Shown here piece after piece: positions 18,169-26,835 of a DNA stretch of 64,000 nt; the stretch's first letter is position 1, and every line of letters starts with the position of its first letter. The notes below the pieces were generated by a model, which was not told the origin of the DNA, did not search any database, and saw only the letters and a program-made list of their open reading frames with translations. The DNA comes from [Mycobacterium] stephanolepidis (GTDB lineage: Bacteria > Actinomycetota > Actinomycetes > Mycobacteriales > Mycobacteriaceae). Position numbers and translations under genes: made by a program. The stretch is taken from the NCBI RefSeq assembly GCF_002356335.1, contig NZ_AP018165.1, positions 3,720,001 to 3,784,000 on the forward strand, read 5' to 3'.

Positions 18169-18651
18169 ATGATGCACTGGTTGGGTAAGAGATTGACACA
18201 GATGATGGCAGTTGGGGTATGTGCTGTGGCGCTCGTATGTATCCAATTGATTGCCGCGCAGCCGATTCATGTCGCCGCCAGTCACCCACTCCAAAACCTC
18301 GTTGGAAAAAGATGGGTCTTAGTGTCCTACTCGCTAGAAAAACTACTCATGCCATATTCGGGCGAGGAGGCATATTTGCAGTTTGATCACATCAATGATA
18401 GTACCAACTCAACTTTAAATGTAACGGGTACCAACGGTTGTAACCGCGTCATGGGTGCTGTAGTTCGTCAGGCTCAACATCTCGCTTTCGCGCCAGTTGG
18501 AAGCACTCGAAGGCTGTGCCCCTGGGACTCTGCAGAACAACAATTCCTGGAAGCGCTCGATGGAAATCGTGACTTCTGGATTGGCGGAGACCGCCTCACA
18601 ATCATGGCCCCCGATAGTCGTCGTTTGTGGATCTTTCAATCGCCGAGTTGA
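18169..18651 (+). CDS. Exported META/HslJ-domain protein
   Basis: A 160-residue protein with an N-terminal hydrophobic signal segment (MMAVGVCAVALVCIQLIAAQ). The rest matches the META domain: LVGKRWVLVSYSLEK, LNVTGTNGCNRVMGAVV, then an FAPVGSTRRLCPWDSAEQQF segment and DRLTIMAPDSRRLWIF. META proteins are usually envelope-associated, and some relate to stress or novobiocin resistance. An AAGGGG ribosome binding site precedes the ATG. The base composition is clearly more A/T-rich than the backbone genes, and the gene lies between IS3 remnants, which suggests transfer. Confidence 0.75.
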   Translation: MMHWLGKRLTQMMAVGVCAVALVCIQLIAAQPIHVAASHPLQNLVGKRWVLVSYSLEKLLMPYSGEEAYLQFDHINDSTNSTLNVTGTNGCNRVMGAVVRQAQHLAFAPVGSTRRLCPWDSAEQQFLEALDGNRDFWIGGDRLTIMAPDSRRLWIFQSPS

Positions 18652-18731
18652 TGCATAAACATCGTCGCAGGGGCGGTTCTTCGTTAACATCTCGAGCAGT
18701 TTAGTTATCTATACTATCCGAAATAGGAGCC

Positions 18732-19253
18732 ATGAAAAACAGTATAAAATTCCTTGGCGCGGTCTCGATAGTCTGCATGCTCACCGCATGCAATTCCCCA
18801 GGGGAGAAGCAGCAGAATATTGGTATTGCCTCAGACCTCTCGACTACCTCAAACGTTCCTCTCCCATTCGGCCCTCATCAACAACCTACACAGGAAGACT
18901 ACCCCCTGGGCCCACCGGTACCCGCGGGAGGTGTATACTGGAACATTTGGATGAATCGCCCGGAAGTGAAGCCGGAATACATCAGTCTTACGGCTGCTGA
19001 TAGTGGTGACATATTGACTGGAATTGTTTGGGATTCATGGACCAAGGAAAGCGCTGCGGGAGCAGGTACGCGGCATACCAAGGATTGTGTGCCCAACTGT
19101 GCCACAGGCTTAGTCAAATCCCGCACTGTAACGTTGCTTTTCGACGCCCCTAAATCCGTCCCGGATGACAGCGGTTGGTTGCAATTCACCCAGCTGACAA
19201 TCACCGATATGAATGGAAACTCTGAGACCATCGCTATGCCTATTGTTGAATAG
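18732..19253 (+). CDS. Putative lipoprotein of unknown function
   Basis: A 173-residue protein whose N-terminus is a lipoprotein signal (IKFLGAVSIVCMLTAC, lipobox LTAC, so Cys20). The mature part starts with a Ser/Thr/Gln-rich linker and a Pro-rich stretch, and has one CVPNC pair that may form a disulfide. I do not recognise the family. The ATG follows AGGAG. Like the META gene just upstream it is relatively A/T-rich; the two probably form one transferred unit, closed by the hairpin at 19287. Confidence 0.7.
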   Translation: MKNSIKFLGAVSIVCMLTACNSPGEKQQNIGIASDLSTTSNVPLPFGPHQQPTQEDYPLGPPVPAGGVYWNIWMNRPEVKPEYISLTAADSGDILTGIVWDSWTKESAAGAGTRHTKDCVPNCATGLVKSRTVTLLFDAPKSVPDDSGWLQFTQLTITDMNGNSETIAMPIVE

Positions 19254-19286
19254 GGAATTTCCTATTTTGAAAAGTATCTTTCCTGG

Positions 19287-19309
19287 CGGCACTATCAACT
19301 ATAGTGCCG
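19287..19309 (+). terminator. Hairpin after the lipoprotein gene
   Basis: CGGCACTAT and ATAGTGCCG form a perfect 9-bp stem with a 5-base loop, 34 bp after the lipoprotein stop, followed by a T-containing stretch (CTTTAGTAGTTT). This fits an intrinsic terminator with a weak U tract. Confidence 0.6.
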
Positions 19310-19350
19310 ACTTTAGTAGTTTCGAGGAGCGTAGTCGATATTCATCGGAA

Positions 19351-19886
19351 CTAAACCGCGATTCCCGCCGACCGGACTTCGTTGGCCAGGAATCGGCAGC
19401 CGAACTCCGGGTCATCACGATGAGCGCCATAGATCGAATTCATCACAAAGGCCTGCGTCCACTCGGCGCCGGTGACCGGATCAGCACGCCAGCGATAAAA
19501 CGGCGCACGAGCGATTCCCAGAACCCGGCACGTCACCGTGACGGGAAAACCGTCCGCGGCCAGCTCACGAACGAGCGGGTACATCATTTTGGGAAATGAC
19601 CCAGCTTCAAGCTCGGGTGCGACAGATACACCACCGCCCGCCTCAGCACCTCATTTTCTTGCTCCAGTAACCGGACCCACTTCCTGAGTTCACGATTCTG
19701 AGCGGATTCCGCTGAGGTCACGCCAGGACGATAACCGTCATTGACATCGGCCAGGCACATCCACTTCAACAGCACCATCGGGTGGACACCTAAATCTGCG
19801 GCGACCTGCTCCAGCGCCACACCGGCAACCCGCACCACATCGGCACCGAACTCAGCAAGGAACAGCCTCGCCACGATGACACCCAT
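19351..19886 (-). mobile_element. IS3-family transposase remnant (OrfA plus start of OrfB)
   Basis: The reverse strand from 19886 reads a degenerate OrfA: EFGADVVRVAGVALEQVAAD, then LGVHPMVLLKWMCLADVNDG, then a leucine-zipper-like segment ELRKWVRLLEQENEVLRRA. OrfB follows in another frame from 19587 (MMYPLVRELAADGFPVTVTC, VLGIARAPFYRWRADPVTGA, YGAHRDDPEFGCRFLANEVR) and stops after 78 residues, before the DDE catalytic core. It cannot move by itself. It sits between the lipoprotein gene and the PheC-like gene. Confidence 0.85.
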
Positions 19887-19925
19887 CCGTGCAACAGACC
19901 CAGGTGCTCATGCAATGCTGTATCT

Positions 19926-20738
19926 ATGGGTATTGGATTCGGTGGTCGTTTCTCGGCTATCACAGTTAGCACACTTGCTTTCGCTACTGTCTGCACGAGT
20001 TGCCTAGATAATGCGCCGGAGGCTCGCCAAGCCTCGACACCCAGACCTGATGCCGCGCCGGTAGTATTACGGGTCTGCACGACGGGCGACTACAAACCCA
20101 TGTCCTCGCGCGATCCAGCAACTGGGCGGTACCTTGGTGTCGATATTGACATAGCCAACGACCTTGCTGCACATTTGCGAGCGACCGCAGTGTTCATTGC
20201 CACGACATGGGGGACGCTCATGAAAGATATGGCTGCGCCGGGTAAATGTGATATCGCTATGGGAGGGATCTCTAGGACACCGGCACGTGAACAATTCGCT
20301 GATTTCACACTGCCATATCTGGTCAGTGGTAAGATGCCGCTGACCAGATATGGCAACGCGGAGCGCCTCCAGTCCATAGAGCAAATCAATCGCCCCGGTA
20401 TACGCGTAATTGAGAATTCGGGGGGAACCAATGAGGAGTTCGCAAGACGGAACTTCCCAAAAGCGACCCTGACCATCTGGCCAGACAACATGACAGTGTT
20501 TGACCAGTTACTGCAGGACAACGCCGACGTCATGATTACCGATGCCATTGAGGCCCTCTACCAGGCCAAACAACACCCTGAACTGGTAGCTGGATATTCG
20601 GGCAAGCCTTTCACTGTCGATTACAAGGCGTACATGCTCCCCAAGGGTAGTCCGTTGATCGAGCAGACGAACCAATGGCTCGCCGAAGCCCTCACGAATG
20701 GCACCTTTAGTCGGTTACTGAGTAAATGGCTGCGATAA
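19926..20738 (+). CDS. PheC-like cyclohexadienyl dehydratase / periplasmic binding-protein fold
   Basis: A 270-residue exported protein. The N-terminal signal ends near TVCTSC, a possible lipobox. The mature part matches the solute-binding family 3 fold, with features typical of the PheC cyclohexadienyl (arogenate/prephenate) dehydratases: LRVCTTGDYKPMSSRDPATG, GKCDIAMGGISRTPARE, RVIENSGGTNEEFARRNFP and ADVMITDAIEALYQAKQHPE. PheC converts prephenate to phenylpyruvate. No ABC transporter permease or ATPase is nearby, which favours an enzyme over a transporter subunit. It lies next to IS3 fragments and is probably acquired. Confidence 0.78.
   Translation: MGIGFGGRFSAITVSTLAFATVCTSCLDNAPEARQASTPRPDAAPVVLRVCTTGDYKPMSSRDPATGRYLGVDIDIANDLAAHLRATAVFIATTWGTLMKDMAAPGKCDIAMGGISRTPAREQFADFTLPYLVSGKMPLTRYGNAERLQSIEQINRPGIRVIENSGGTNEEFARRNFPKATLTIWPDNMTVFDQLLQDNADVMITDAIEALYQAKQHPELVAGYSGKPFTVDYKAYMLPKGSPLIEQTNQWLAEALTNGTFSRLLSKWLR
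20311..20355. repeat. 16-bp perfect inverted repeat inside the PheC-like gene
   Basis: TGCCATATCTGGTCAG at 20311-20326 and its exact reverse complement at 20340-20355 are separated by 13 bases. They encode TLPYLVSGKMPLTRYGN on the sense strand. A hairpin this long in coding DNA is uncommon. Confidence 0.85.
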
Positions 20739-21244
20739 GCCCAAAATCCTTAGGGCTGCCGCGGGTTCCGGTGATTATCTACGCAATCACGAGGCATTCA
20801 CTCACGTCCCAAACCACGAACCACATTGGTTGCTGCGCACCGGGCTGACGGTCGGAACATCTCAGATGAACCTCGTTCAGACCGTTGCAGCCCTGATGGC
20901 GCGGGGGATTCCCGCAAATGAGAAGCTCGCCCTCGCTCCTGTTGCGGCCGTTGAAATCGATGTGCGTACGATTCTTTCACACATACTGCTGCGAAAGCAG
21001 CGCGCTATCCAATTAATAGGTAGCCGATACGGTCACCCGTGCGATTACCAGACCATAAGGAAGCGACACAGCCGTCGGTAACAGATGCAAATACCTTCGA
21101 CCTTAGTCAACTCGCGATTTGGCGTGATGCGGAACGTTTGCGTGATCGATAGAGTCGGCCTTTGGATTCCTGATAAATCCTTAGTAGCTGTTGACAGCTA
21201 CAGCTCATCGAACGCAGCCCCATATCTCGCTGACGAGCTTGTTA
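20739..21244. other. Stretch without a recognisable gene
   Basis: About 500 bases after the PheC-like gene. A short plus-strand frame (about 20830-21081) has no recognisable homology and no good ribosome binding site. A near-perfect palindrome, GTAGCTGT-TG-ACAGCTAC, is at 21184-21201. The stretch is probably leftover sequence between IS fragments. Confidence 0.5.
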
Positions 21245-21425
21245 GCAGCGCCGGGCTCAGCTAGTTCGGCGCCGTAGTGTCCTGGGTAGCCGCCCGGTGT
21301 CGATTAGTTCCTGGAGACGCCAGAGCATAGATCGTCTGGTCACTGATAACGATGTCGGCAGCGACCTGAGCCGTAGGACGGCCATCGGATCAGGATCGGT
21401 CATCTTGCCGCGGAACTCATCGGGA
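21245..21425 (-). mobile_element. IS3-type OrfA remnant, frameshifted
   Basis: The reverse strand carries pieces of an OrfA in shifting frames: YPDEFRGK, then GRPTAQVAADIVISDQTIY, then QELIDTGRLPRTLRRRTS ending in a stop. This is the HTH part of an IS3-like OrfA with at least two frame changes. It is the third IS3-type fragment within 4 kb. Confidence 0.65.
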
Positions 21426-21459
21426 TAGGGACCAAAAGTCCCCCGCTATAATTGACGCT

Positions 21460-21795
21460 ATGAACAATTCTTCTGACTGCCCTGCGGTCCGTAGAGTGCT
21501 TGCTATCGAAGCCGAACTTCGTAGCATCCGCGCTGCGATGAACGAGCTGATCCCAATAGAGAATGACCAGAATTTTGCCAAATTGCAGGAAGGGTTTGCG
21601 AAGGCTGGCGGCGAGCTCGACGGCGACCTAGCTCGCCTAAGCTCCCTAGGGCAGCGAATGGCCGAGCTGGATCGCCAGGTTCTGGAGGAGTCTTGTACCG
21701 CCCTCGCCGAGATGGGCTTCGACAGCGCAGCGATAGCGGTTCGGGAAGTTCTTGACCGCATATACGAGGATGACACTGCCTTGGTAGTGAAGTAG
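21460..21795 (+). CDS. Hypothetical helical protein
   Basis: A 111-residue protein, mostly predicted helix with heptad-like Leu/Ile spacing (RRVLAIEAELRSIRAAMNEL and LARLSSLGQRMAELDRQVLE), which suggests a coiled coil. It has no signal peptide and no family I recognise. It lies in the decayed part of the insertion, so it may be a stray fragment; its intact length and helical pattern argue that it is a real small gene. Confidence 0.5.
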   Translation: MNNSSDCPAVRRVLAIEAELRSIRAAMNELIPIENDQNFAKLQEGFAKAGGELDGDLARLSSLGQRMAELDRQVLEESCTALAEMGFDSAAIAVREVLDRIYEDDTALVVK

Positions 21796-22029
21796 GAGCG
21801 AACAGCCCTGGGCTGGGCCGCCCACTTGTCGTGCGGCAGCAGCCGTAATGGCGCTATTATCGCATTCCAAGTACTCAGCCTCGATATCCAGATTGGAGGT
21901 AGTCGGTAGCTGGCGATTTTAACGCGGTTTTCGACTGTATCGGCATTTAGTCGCTGAATGAATCGTTCCCGATTTCGTCCTTGATGCCAGTAGACTGGCA
22001 TGGCCGATGACGCCGCGATGCGGTGAGAA

Positions 22030-22683
22030 TGGTGGTTGGTGGGCTCGGATTTTCTTGGTGCTGTGAACACCCCCATGAAACTGTCCGTCATCCCGGGGAC
22101 ACGTCAGGTGCCCAGGAAATCAACAGCGCGTTACGGACCCGGTGCCCTTCTCTGGCCCCATCCCAGGCCGACCCCAGATACATAGTACCGATACCAATCA
22201 TGTCGCCCGCCATGGTGAGCCGGTCATGCTGCAGAAACCCGACCAGATCATGGTTCACGCCGCCGTGCAGGCCGTCGACCGACAGCCCCAGCTAGTCGCG
22301 GTCGAACCACAGCAGCACGGGGCCCAACGAGATGGCGGCCGCCCCGATACCCGCGGCAATCAGACCCAGCCCAACCAGGGCACCCCATATCCACGCGGGC
22401 CAGGACACCGCGCCGACGAAGGGCGCCACCGCATCGGCCAGCTCGGTGGTAGCGACGAGCGCGACAACCCGGCATCTGCGATCGGCGGCGGAACCGTCGC
22501 CCCGAACCGGCCGTGCCATTGCGGCGGAACGGGCGGGTGGTCGAATACCCAGGGAATCCAGCGCCGACCTCCGGCGCGCGTCACCGCCGCCGCCAGGACC
22601 TTCATCACCCGTACTCGTGTCCTGCGTTCACCGAGAACGGACAACGCGATCGGGCTCAGCGGGTGGTATGTCCAGTCCGGCAT
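22030..22683 (-). pseudogene. Decayed membrane protein gene
   Basis: From an ATG at 22683 the reverse strand reads MPDWTYHPLSPIALSVLGER and continues to FGATVPPPIADA. A frameshift moves it to another frame with a membrane helix (WPAWIWGALVGLGLIAAGIG) and WFDRD, where a TAG stop occurs. Matching sequence then continues (HDRLTMAGDMIGIGTMYLGS, then EGHRVRNALLISW) to a second stop at about 22090. One frameshift and at least one internal stop show a once larger integral membrane protein. I do not recognise the family; the sequence upstream to 22782 may be part of it. Confidence 0.6.
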
Positions 22684-22770
22684 TGGCGAATTCTCGCACC
22701 GCGACCAGCAACGCACCGCGGATCTGAACTCAGTATCCAACTCGATGAGCCGACCACCCTCGAACGCGAC

Positions 22771-22776
22771 TAGGCT
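22771..22776 (+). promoter_or_regulatory. Candidate -10 box of sseA (TAGGCT)
   Basis: TAGGCT ends 6 bases before the sseA GTG start and there is no ribosome binding site, which fits a leaderless transcript. If right, sseA has its own promoter and no longer depends on the accD5 promoter. Confidence 0.6.
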
Positions 22777-22782
22777 CACAAC

Positions 22783-23679
22783 GTGACCCTTCCGGCCGAC
22801 CCCGCACCTGAATTCGCCGCCTACGCCCACCCCGAACGCCTCGTCTCCGCCGACTGGCTTTCCGGACACCTAGGCACCCCCGGACTGTCCATCGTGGAGT
22901 CCGACGAAGACGTTCTGCTCTACGACATTGGGCACGTTCCCGGGGCGGTGAAGATCGACTGGCACGTCGACTTGAATGACGGCACCGTCCGCGACTACAT
23001 CGACGGCGTGCAGTTCGCAGAGCTCATGAACCGCAAGGGGATCCGTCGCGAGGACACGGTTGTCATCTACGGCGACAAGTCCAACTGGTGGGCTGCCTAC
23101 GCGCTCTGGGTGTTCACGTTGTTCGGCCACCCCGACGTCCGGCTCCTCGACGGTGGGCGGGATCTGTGGATCTCTGAGGGGCGCGACACCACACTCGATG
23201 TTCCAGCCAAGTACACCGAGGGCTACCCCGTGGTGGACCGCGACGACGCACCGATTCGCGCGTACGCCGACGACGTGCTGGCCCACCTCGGACATGGACC
23301 GCTGGTCGATGTGCGTTCCCCTGCGGAATACACCGGCGAACGCACCCACATGCCCGATTACCCGGAAGAGGGCGCTTTGCGGGGTGGACACATCCCCACC
23401 GCAGTCTCGATCCCCTGGGCCAAGGCCGCCGCGGACGACAGCAGGTTCCGGCGCCGCGCCGAACTCGATGACATCTACGGCGATGTTATCGCCGCGGACG
23501 GCGACATCGTCGCCTACTGCCGCATCGGCGAGCGCTCCAGCCACACGTGGTTCGTCCTCACTCACCTGCTGGGCGTCGAGGGCGTGCGCAACTACGACGG
23601 CTCGTGGACCGAATGGGGCAACCGGGTCCGTACTCCGATCGTCAAGGGCGACAAACCAGGCGCGCCCCCTGCAGCATGA
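22783..23679 (+). CDS. sseA: Thiosulfate sulfurtransferase SseA (rhodanese)
   Basis: A 298-residue two-domain rhodanese. The N-terminal domain has [17 protein letters not shown] and [19 protein letters not shown]. The C-terminal domain has VDVRSPAEY and the active loop [17 protein letters not shown], with the catalytic Cys in CRIGERS. It transfers sulfur from thiosulfate or a related donor to a thiol acceptor. The ATGA overlap with the SufE-like gene ties the two together. In M. tuberculosis this gene follows maf directly; here 13.1 kb separates them. Confidence 0.95.
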   Translation: MTLPADPAPEFAAYAHPERLVSADWLSGHLGTPGLSIVESDEDVLLYDIGHVPGAVKIDWHVDLNDGTVRDYIDGVQFAELMNRKGIRREDTVVIYGDKSNWWAAYALWVFTLFGHPDVRLLDGGRDLWISEGRDTTLDVPAKYTEGYPVVDRDDAPIRAYADDVLAHLGHGPLVDVRSPAEYTGERTHMPDYPEEGALRGGHIPTAVSIPWAKAAADDSRFRRRAELDDIYGDVIAADGDIVAYCRIGERSSHTWFVLTHLLGVEGVRNYDGSWTEWGNRVRTPIVKGDKPGAPPAA

Positions 23680-24086
23680 GCCTCCCCGCCGAACTCGCCA
23701 AGATCGTCGCCGATTTCAAGGCCGTCGAGGGGCAGGACAAGCTTCGCCTGCTACTGGAATTCTCGGCCGAATTACCTGAGTTGCCATCGCATTTGGAACA
23801 GGCGGCGATGGAGCCGGTGCCGGAATGCCAGTCACCGCTGTTCCTTGACGTCGACTCCAGTGACCGCGATGGCGTACGGCTCTATTTCAGTGCACCCGCC
23901 GAGGCTCCAACGACACGCGGGTTCGCCGCGATCCTGCATCAGGGTCTGGACGGCCATTCCGCAGACGCGATCCTGGCGGTCCCCGACGACTTCTATGCCG
24001 GCCTCGGATTGGCAGCGCTGATCAGCCCACTGCGACTGCGGGGAATGTCGGCGATGCTGGCACGCATCAAGCGACGACTGTCCTGA
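23676..24086 (+). CDS. SufE-like sulfur acceptor protein
   Basis: A 136-residue SufE-family protein: [20 protein letters not shown] at the N-terminus and the active-site segment VPECQSPLF with Cys51. SufE proteins accept persulfide sulfur, classically from SufS, for Fe-S assembly. Its start overlaps the sseA stop, so SseA may be the sulfur donor (inference). It corresponds to the gene between sseA and accA3 in M. tuberculosis (Rv3284, from memory). Confidence 0.88.
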   Translation: MSLPAELAKIVADFKAVEGQDKLRLLLEFSAELPELPSHLEQAAMEPVPECQSPLFLDVDSSDRDGVRLYFSAPAEAPTTRGFAAILHQGLDGHSADAILAVPDDFYAGLGLAALISPLRLRGMSAMLARIKRRLS

Positions 24087-24207
24087 ACCTACTCGTCAGT
24101 AGGTAAAAACTTGGGGCGGCACACCCCATCCCGGATGTGTGTTTGACGCCACGGATGCATAAACTCACTGCCGAGACTCTAAGAAAGCACTAAAACCAGG
24201 AGGCCAG

Positions 24208-26007
24208 GTGCCCAATCACGCCAGCTCGAAGATCAGCAAGGTACTCGTCGCCAACCGCGGTGAGATTGCGGTCCGGGTTATCCGCGCGGCGAAGGATGCT
24301 GGACTGGGCAGCGTCGCGATCTACGCAGAGCCCGACGCCGACGCACCCCACGTCCACCTGGCCGATGAGGCCTTCGGTATCGGCGGTAACACCGCCGCCG
24401 AGTCCTACCTAGACTTCGGCAAGATCCTGGAAGCCGCCGAGAAGTCTGGTGCCAACGCCATCCACCCCGGTTACGGCTTCCTCTCTGAGAACGCCGACTT
24501 CGCCCAGGCCGTCATCGACGCCGGGTTGATCTGGATCGGGCCCAGCCCGCAGTCCATCCGCGACCTCGGCGACAAGGTGACCGCCCGCCACATCGCGGCC
24601 CGGGCGCAGGCCCCGCTCGTACCCGGCACCGCCGACCCCGTTAAGGACGCCGACGAGGTTGTCGCCTTCGCCAAGGAGCACGGTCTGCCGATCGCCATCA
24701 AGGCGGCATTCGGTGGCGGTGGCCGCGGCATGAAGGTGGCCCGCACCCTTGAAGAGGTACCCGAGCTGTTCCAATCCGCCACCCGTGAGGCCGTCGCCGC
24801 CTTCGGTCGTGGCGAGTGCTTCGTGGAGCGCTACCTGGACAAGCCGCGCCACGTCGAGGCCCAGGTCATCGCCGATCAGCACGGCAATGTGATCGTCGCC
24901 GGTACCCGCGACTGCTCGCTGCAGCGCCGCTTCCAGAAGCTGGTCGAGGAGGCGCCCGCGCCGTTCCTGACCGACGCTCAGCGCAAGGAGATCCACGAGT
25001 CCGCCAAGCGCATCTGCAAGGAAGCCGGTTACTACGGCGCCGGCACCGTCGAGTACCTGGTGGGCCAGGACGGCCTGATCTCGTTCCTCGAGGTCAACAC
25101 CCGTCTGCAGGTGGAACACCCGGTCACCGAGGAGACCGCAGGCGTAGACCTGGTCCTGGAGCAGTTCAAGATCGCCAACGGCGAGGCGCTGGAGTTCACC
25201 GAGGACCCGACCCCGCGCGGCCACTCGATCGAGTTCCGCATCAACGGCGAGGACGCCGGCCGTAACTTCCTGCCCGCACCGGGCCCGGTCAAGGTCTATG
25301 ACACCCCCACCGGCCCCGGCGTGCGCCTGGACTCGGGCGTGCAGGCCGGTTCGGTGATCGGCGGACAGTTCGACTCGATGCTGGCCAAGCTGATCGTCAC
25401 CGGCCGCGACCGCAACGAGGCACTGGCCCGCTCGCGGCGTGCGCTGGCCGAGTTCAACGTCGAGGGTCTGGCCACCGTCATTCCGTTCCACCGCGCAGTG
25501 GTCTCCGATCCCGCCTTCATCGGCGACGAGGACGGCTTCACCGTGCACACCCGCTGGATCGAGACCGAGTGGGACAACACCGTCGAGCCGTTCACGGCCG
25601 ACGCCGCCGAAGGCGAAGAGGACGAGATTCTGCCCCGCCAGAAGCTGGTCGTCGAGGTCGGCGGCCGTCGTCTCGAGGTGTCGCTGCCCGGTGACATCTC
25701 GCTCGGCGGCGGAGGCGGTGGTGCCGCGAACGGTGTCATCCGTAAGAAGCCCAAGGCCCGCAAGCGCGGCGGCCACGGCGGCGGCGGCGCCACCGGCGAC
25801 TCGGTGACTGCTCCGATGCAGGGCACCGTCGTCAAGGTCGCCGTCGAAGAGGGCCAGGAGGTCGAGGTCGGCGAGCTGATCGTGGTGCTGGAAGCCATGA
25901 AGATGGAAAACCCCGTCACCGCGCACAAGGCCGGCACTATCACGGGGCTGAGTGTCGAGGCCGGTTCCGCCATCACCCAAGGTACGGTCATCGCAGAGAT
26001 CAAGTAA
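24208..26007 (+). CDS. accA3: Acyl-CoA carboxylase biotin subunit AccA3
   Basis: A 599-residue protein combining biotin carboxylase and BCCP. The carboxylase part has [37 protein letters not shown], the ATP-grasp loop [10 protein letters not shown] and [21 protein letters not shown] Gly-rich linker near residues 507-530 leads to the BCCP domain with [12 protein letters not shown], whose Lys carries biotin. It works with AccD5 and AccE5 in the propionyl-CoA/acetyl-CoA carboxylase complexes that feed fatty-acid and mycolate synthesis. A strong AGGAGG stretch precedes the GTG start. A terminator follows. Confidence 0.97.
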   Translation: MPNHASSKISKVLVANRGEIAVRVIRAAKDAGLGSVAIYAEPDADAPHVHLADEAFGIGGNTAAESYLDFGKILEAAEKSGANAIHPGYGFLSENADFAQAVIDAGLIWIGPSPQSIRDLGDKVTARHIAARAQAPLVPGTADPVKDADEVVAFAKEHGLPIAIKAAFGGGGRGMKVARTLEEVPELFQSATREAVAAFGRGECFVERYLDKPRHVEAQVIADQHGNVIVAGTRDCSLQRRFQKLVEEAPAPFLTDAQRKEIHESAKRICKEAGYYGAGTVEYLVGQDGLISFLEVNTRLQVEHPVTEETAGVDLVLEQFKIANGEALEFTEDPTPRGHSIEFRINGEDAGRNFLPAPGPVKVYDTPTGPGVRLDSGVQAGSVIGGQFDSMLAKLIVTGRDRNEALARSRRALAEFNVEGLATVIPFHRAVVSDPAFIGDEDGFTVHTRWIETEWDNTVEPFTADAAEGEEDEILPRQKLVVEVGGRRLEVSLPGDISLGGGGGGAANGVIRKKPKARKRGGHGGGGATGDSVTAPMQGTVVKVAVEEGQEVEVGELIVVLEAMKMENPVTAHKAGTITGLSVEAGSAITQGTVIAEIK

Positions 26008-26019
26008 CACGTCATTACG

Positions 26020-26065
26020 AAGAAACGCCGAGTGTGGGCACCTATGCACGCACTCGGCGTTTCTT
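26020..26065 (+). terminator. Intrinsic terminator after accA3
   Basis: AAGAAACGCCGAGTG at 26020-26034 and CACTCGGCGTTTCTT at 26051-26065 form a perfect 15-bp stem with a 16-base loop, 13 bp after the accA3 stop. The right arm ends in TTTCTT, a modest T tract. Confidence 0.85.
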
Positions 26066-26100
26066 AGTTGGTCGGCGGTTCACTCGGTGTGAGGAGGTAC

Positions 26101-26427
26101 ATGGAACCCATCGAGATCAACGCGGGTGCATGGTATTTGCGTGCCCTGCGTGCCGACGAACGCATGGACGACCGTCCGGCATTGACGTCACTGGGCGTCG
26201 ATGACGTCGACTACGTGTCCACGCGTACCACGGACTGGGACCGCGATCGCCTGTATAGCTGGGCCGTCTGCGAGCCCACCACCGCCCAGATGGTGGCCGA
26301 GGTGCGGCTCGACCCCTCCACCGGGACGATCGAGTCGCGGGCACGTACCGACTACCCCGGATCGGGCGGCGCAGAAAAGGAGGCGGTCGCCGCAGTGCGG
26401 CGCTTCGCCGATGCGATGGTTGTGTGA
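26101..26427 (+). CDS. Small conserved-looking protein of unknown function
   Basis: A 108-residue cytosolic protein with an alternating charged pattern (INAGAWYLRALRADERMDDR, then SWAVCEPTTAQMVAEVRLDP) and no signal or membrane helix. I do not recognise the family. The start is the ATG at 26101, which has a very good GAGGAGG site 5 bases upstream; in-frame codons further up fall in the terminator region. It ends just before an empty stretch. Confidence 0.65.
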   Translation: MEPIEINAGAWYLRALRADERMDDRPALTSLGVDDVDYVSTRTTDWDRDRLYSWAVCEPTTAQMVAEVRLDPSTGTIESRARTDYPGSGGAEKEAVAAVRRFADAMVV

Positions 26428-26835
26428 AGGAAAGTAACCGTCTGCGCCAGCACTTGTGATGGTGGGTTCGGCCCCACCGCGGCGAACTGGATCGCAGAAA
26501 AGGCCCAGCTTCCGCCTCGCGGATTATCCTCTGCCGATTCGCCTCTCCAGAAGAGCTCAGGCCGAAACACCGCGCAACTCGTCAAGGCGACCACACGGAT
26601 GCGCATTGCCGACGCGTTCCTTGTGGTCACGACGGAGCAAAATCACAGCTGCCCACCCACTGAAGAACCTGATCGACCGGCATCACATCGAGTGGCAGGC
26701 CAAAACGGTCGGGTCCACCTCGTATGCGGGAGTCCGGTAGATTACGGGCCGTCGAACCATATGCCCTGACCACCCGGGATGTGGTCAGCTTCCACGGCGC
26801 ATGGAGATCGGTGCGTCTCAGCTGACCGCACCACG
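26428..26835. other. Stretch without a recognisable gene
   Basis: About 400 bases between the small protein and the LpqN-like gene. Short frames on both strands have no family match by eye and no good start signals. Nothing can be called. Confidence 0.5.

Noticed and set aside
20830..21081. Plus-strand frame of 83 residues after the PheC-like gene
   Set aside because: No ribosome binding site, no recognised homology, and it sits among IS fragments.
24409..26049. Minus-strand frame of 546 residues opposite accA3
   Set aside because: It is a high-G+C antisense shadow; accA3 is clear on the plus strand.
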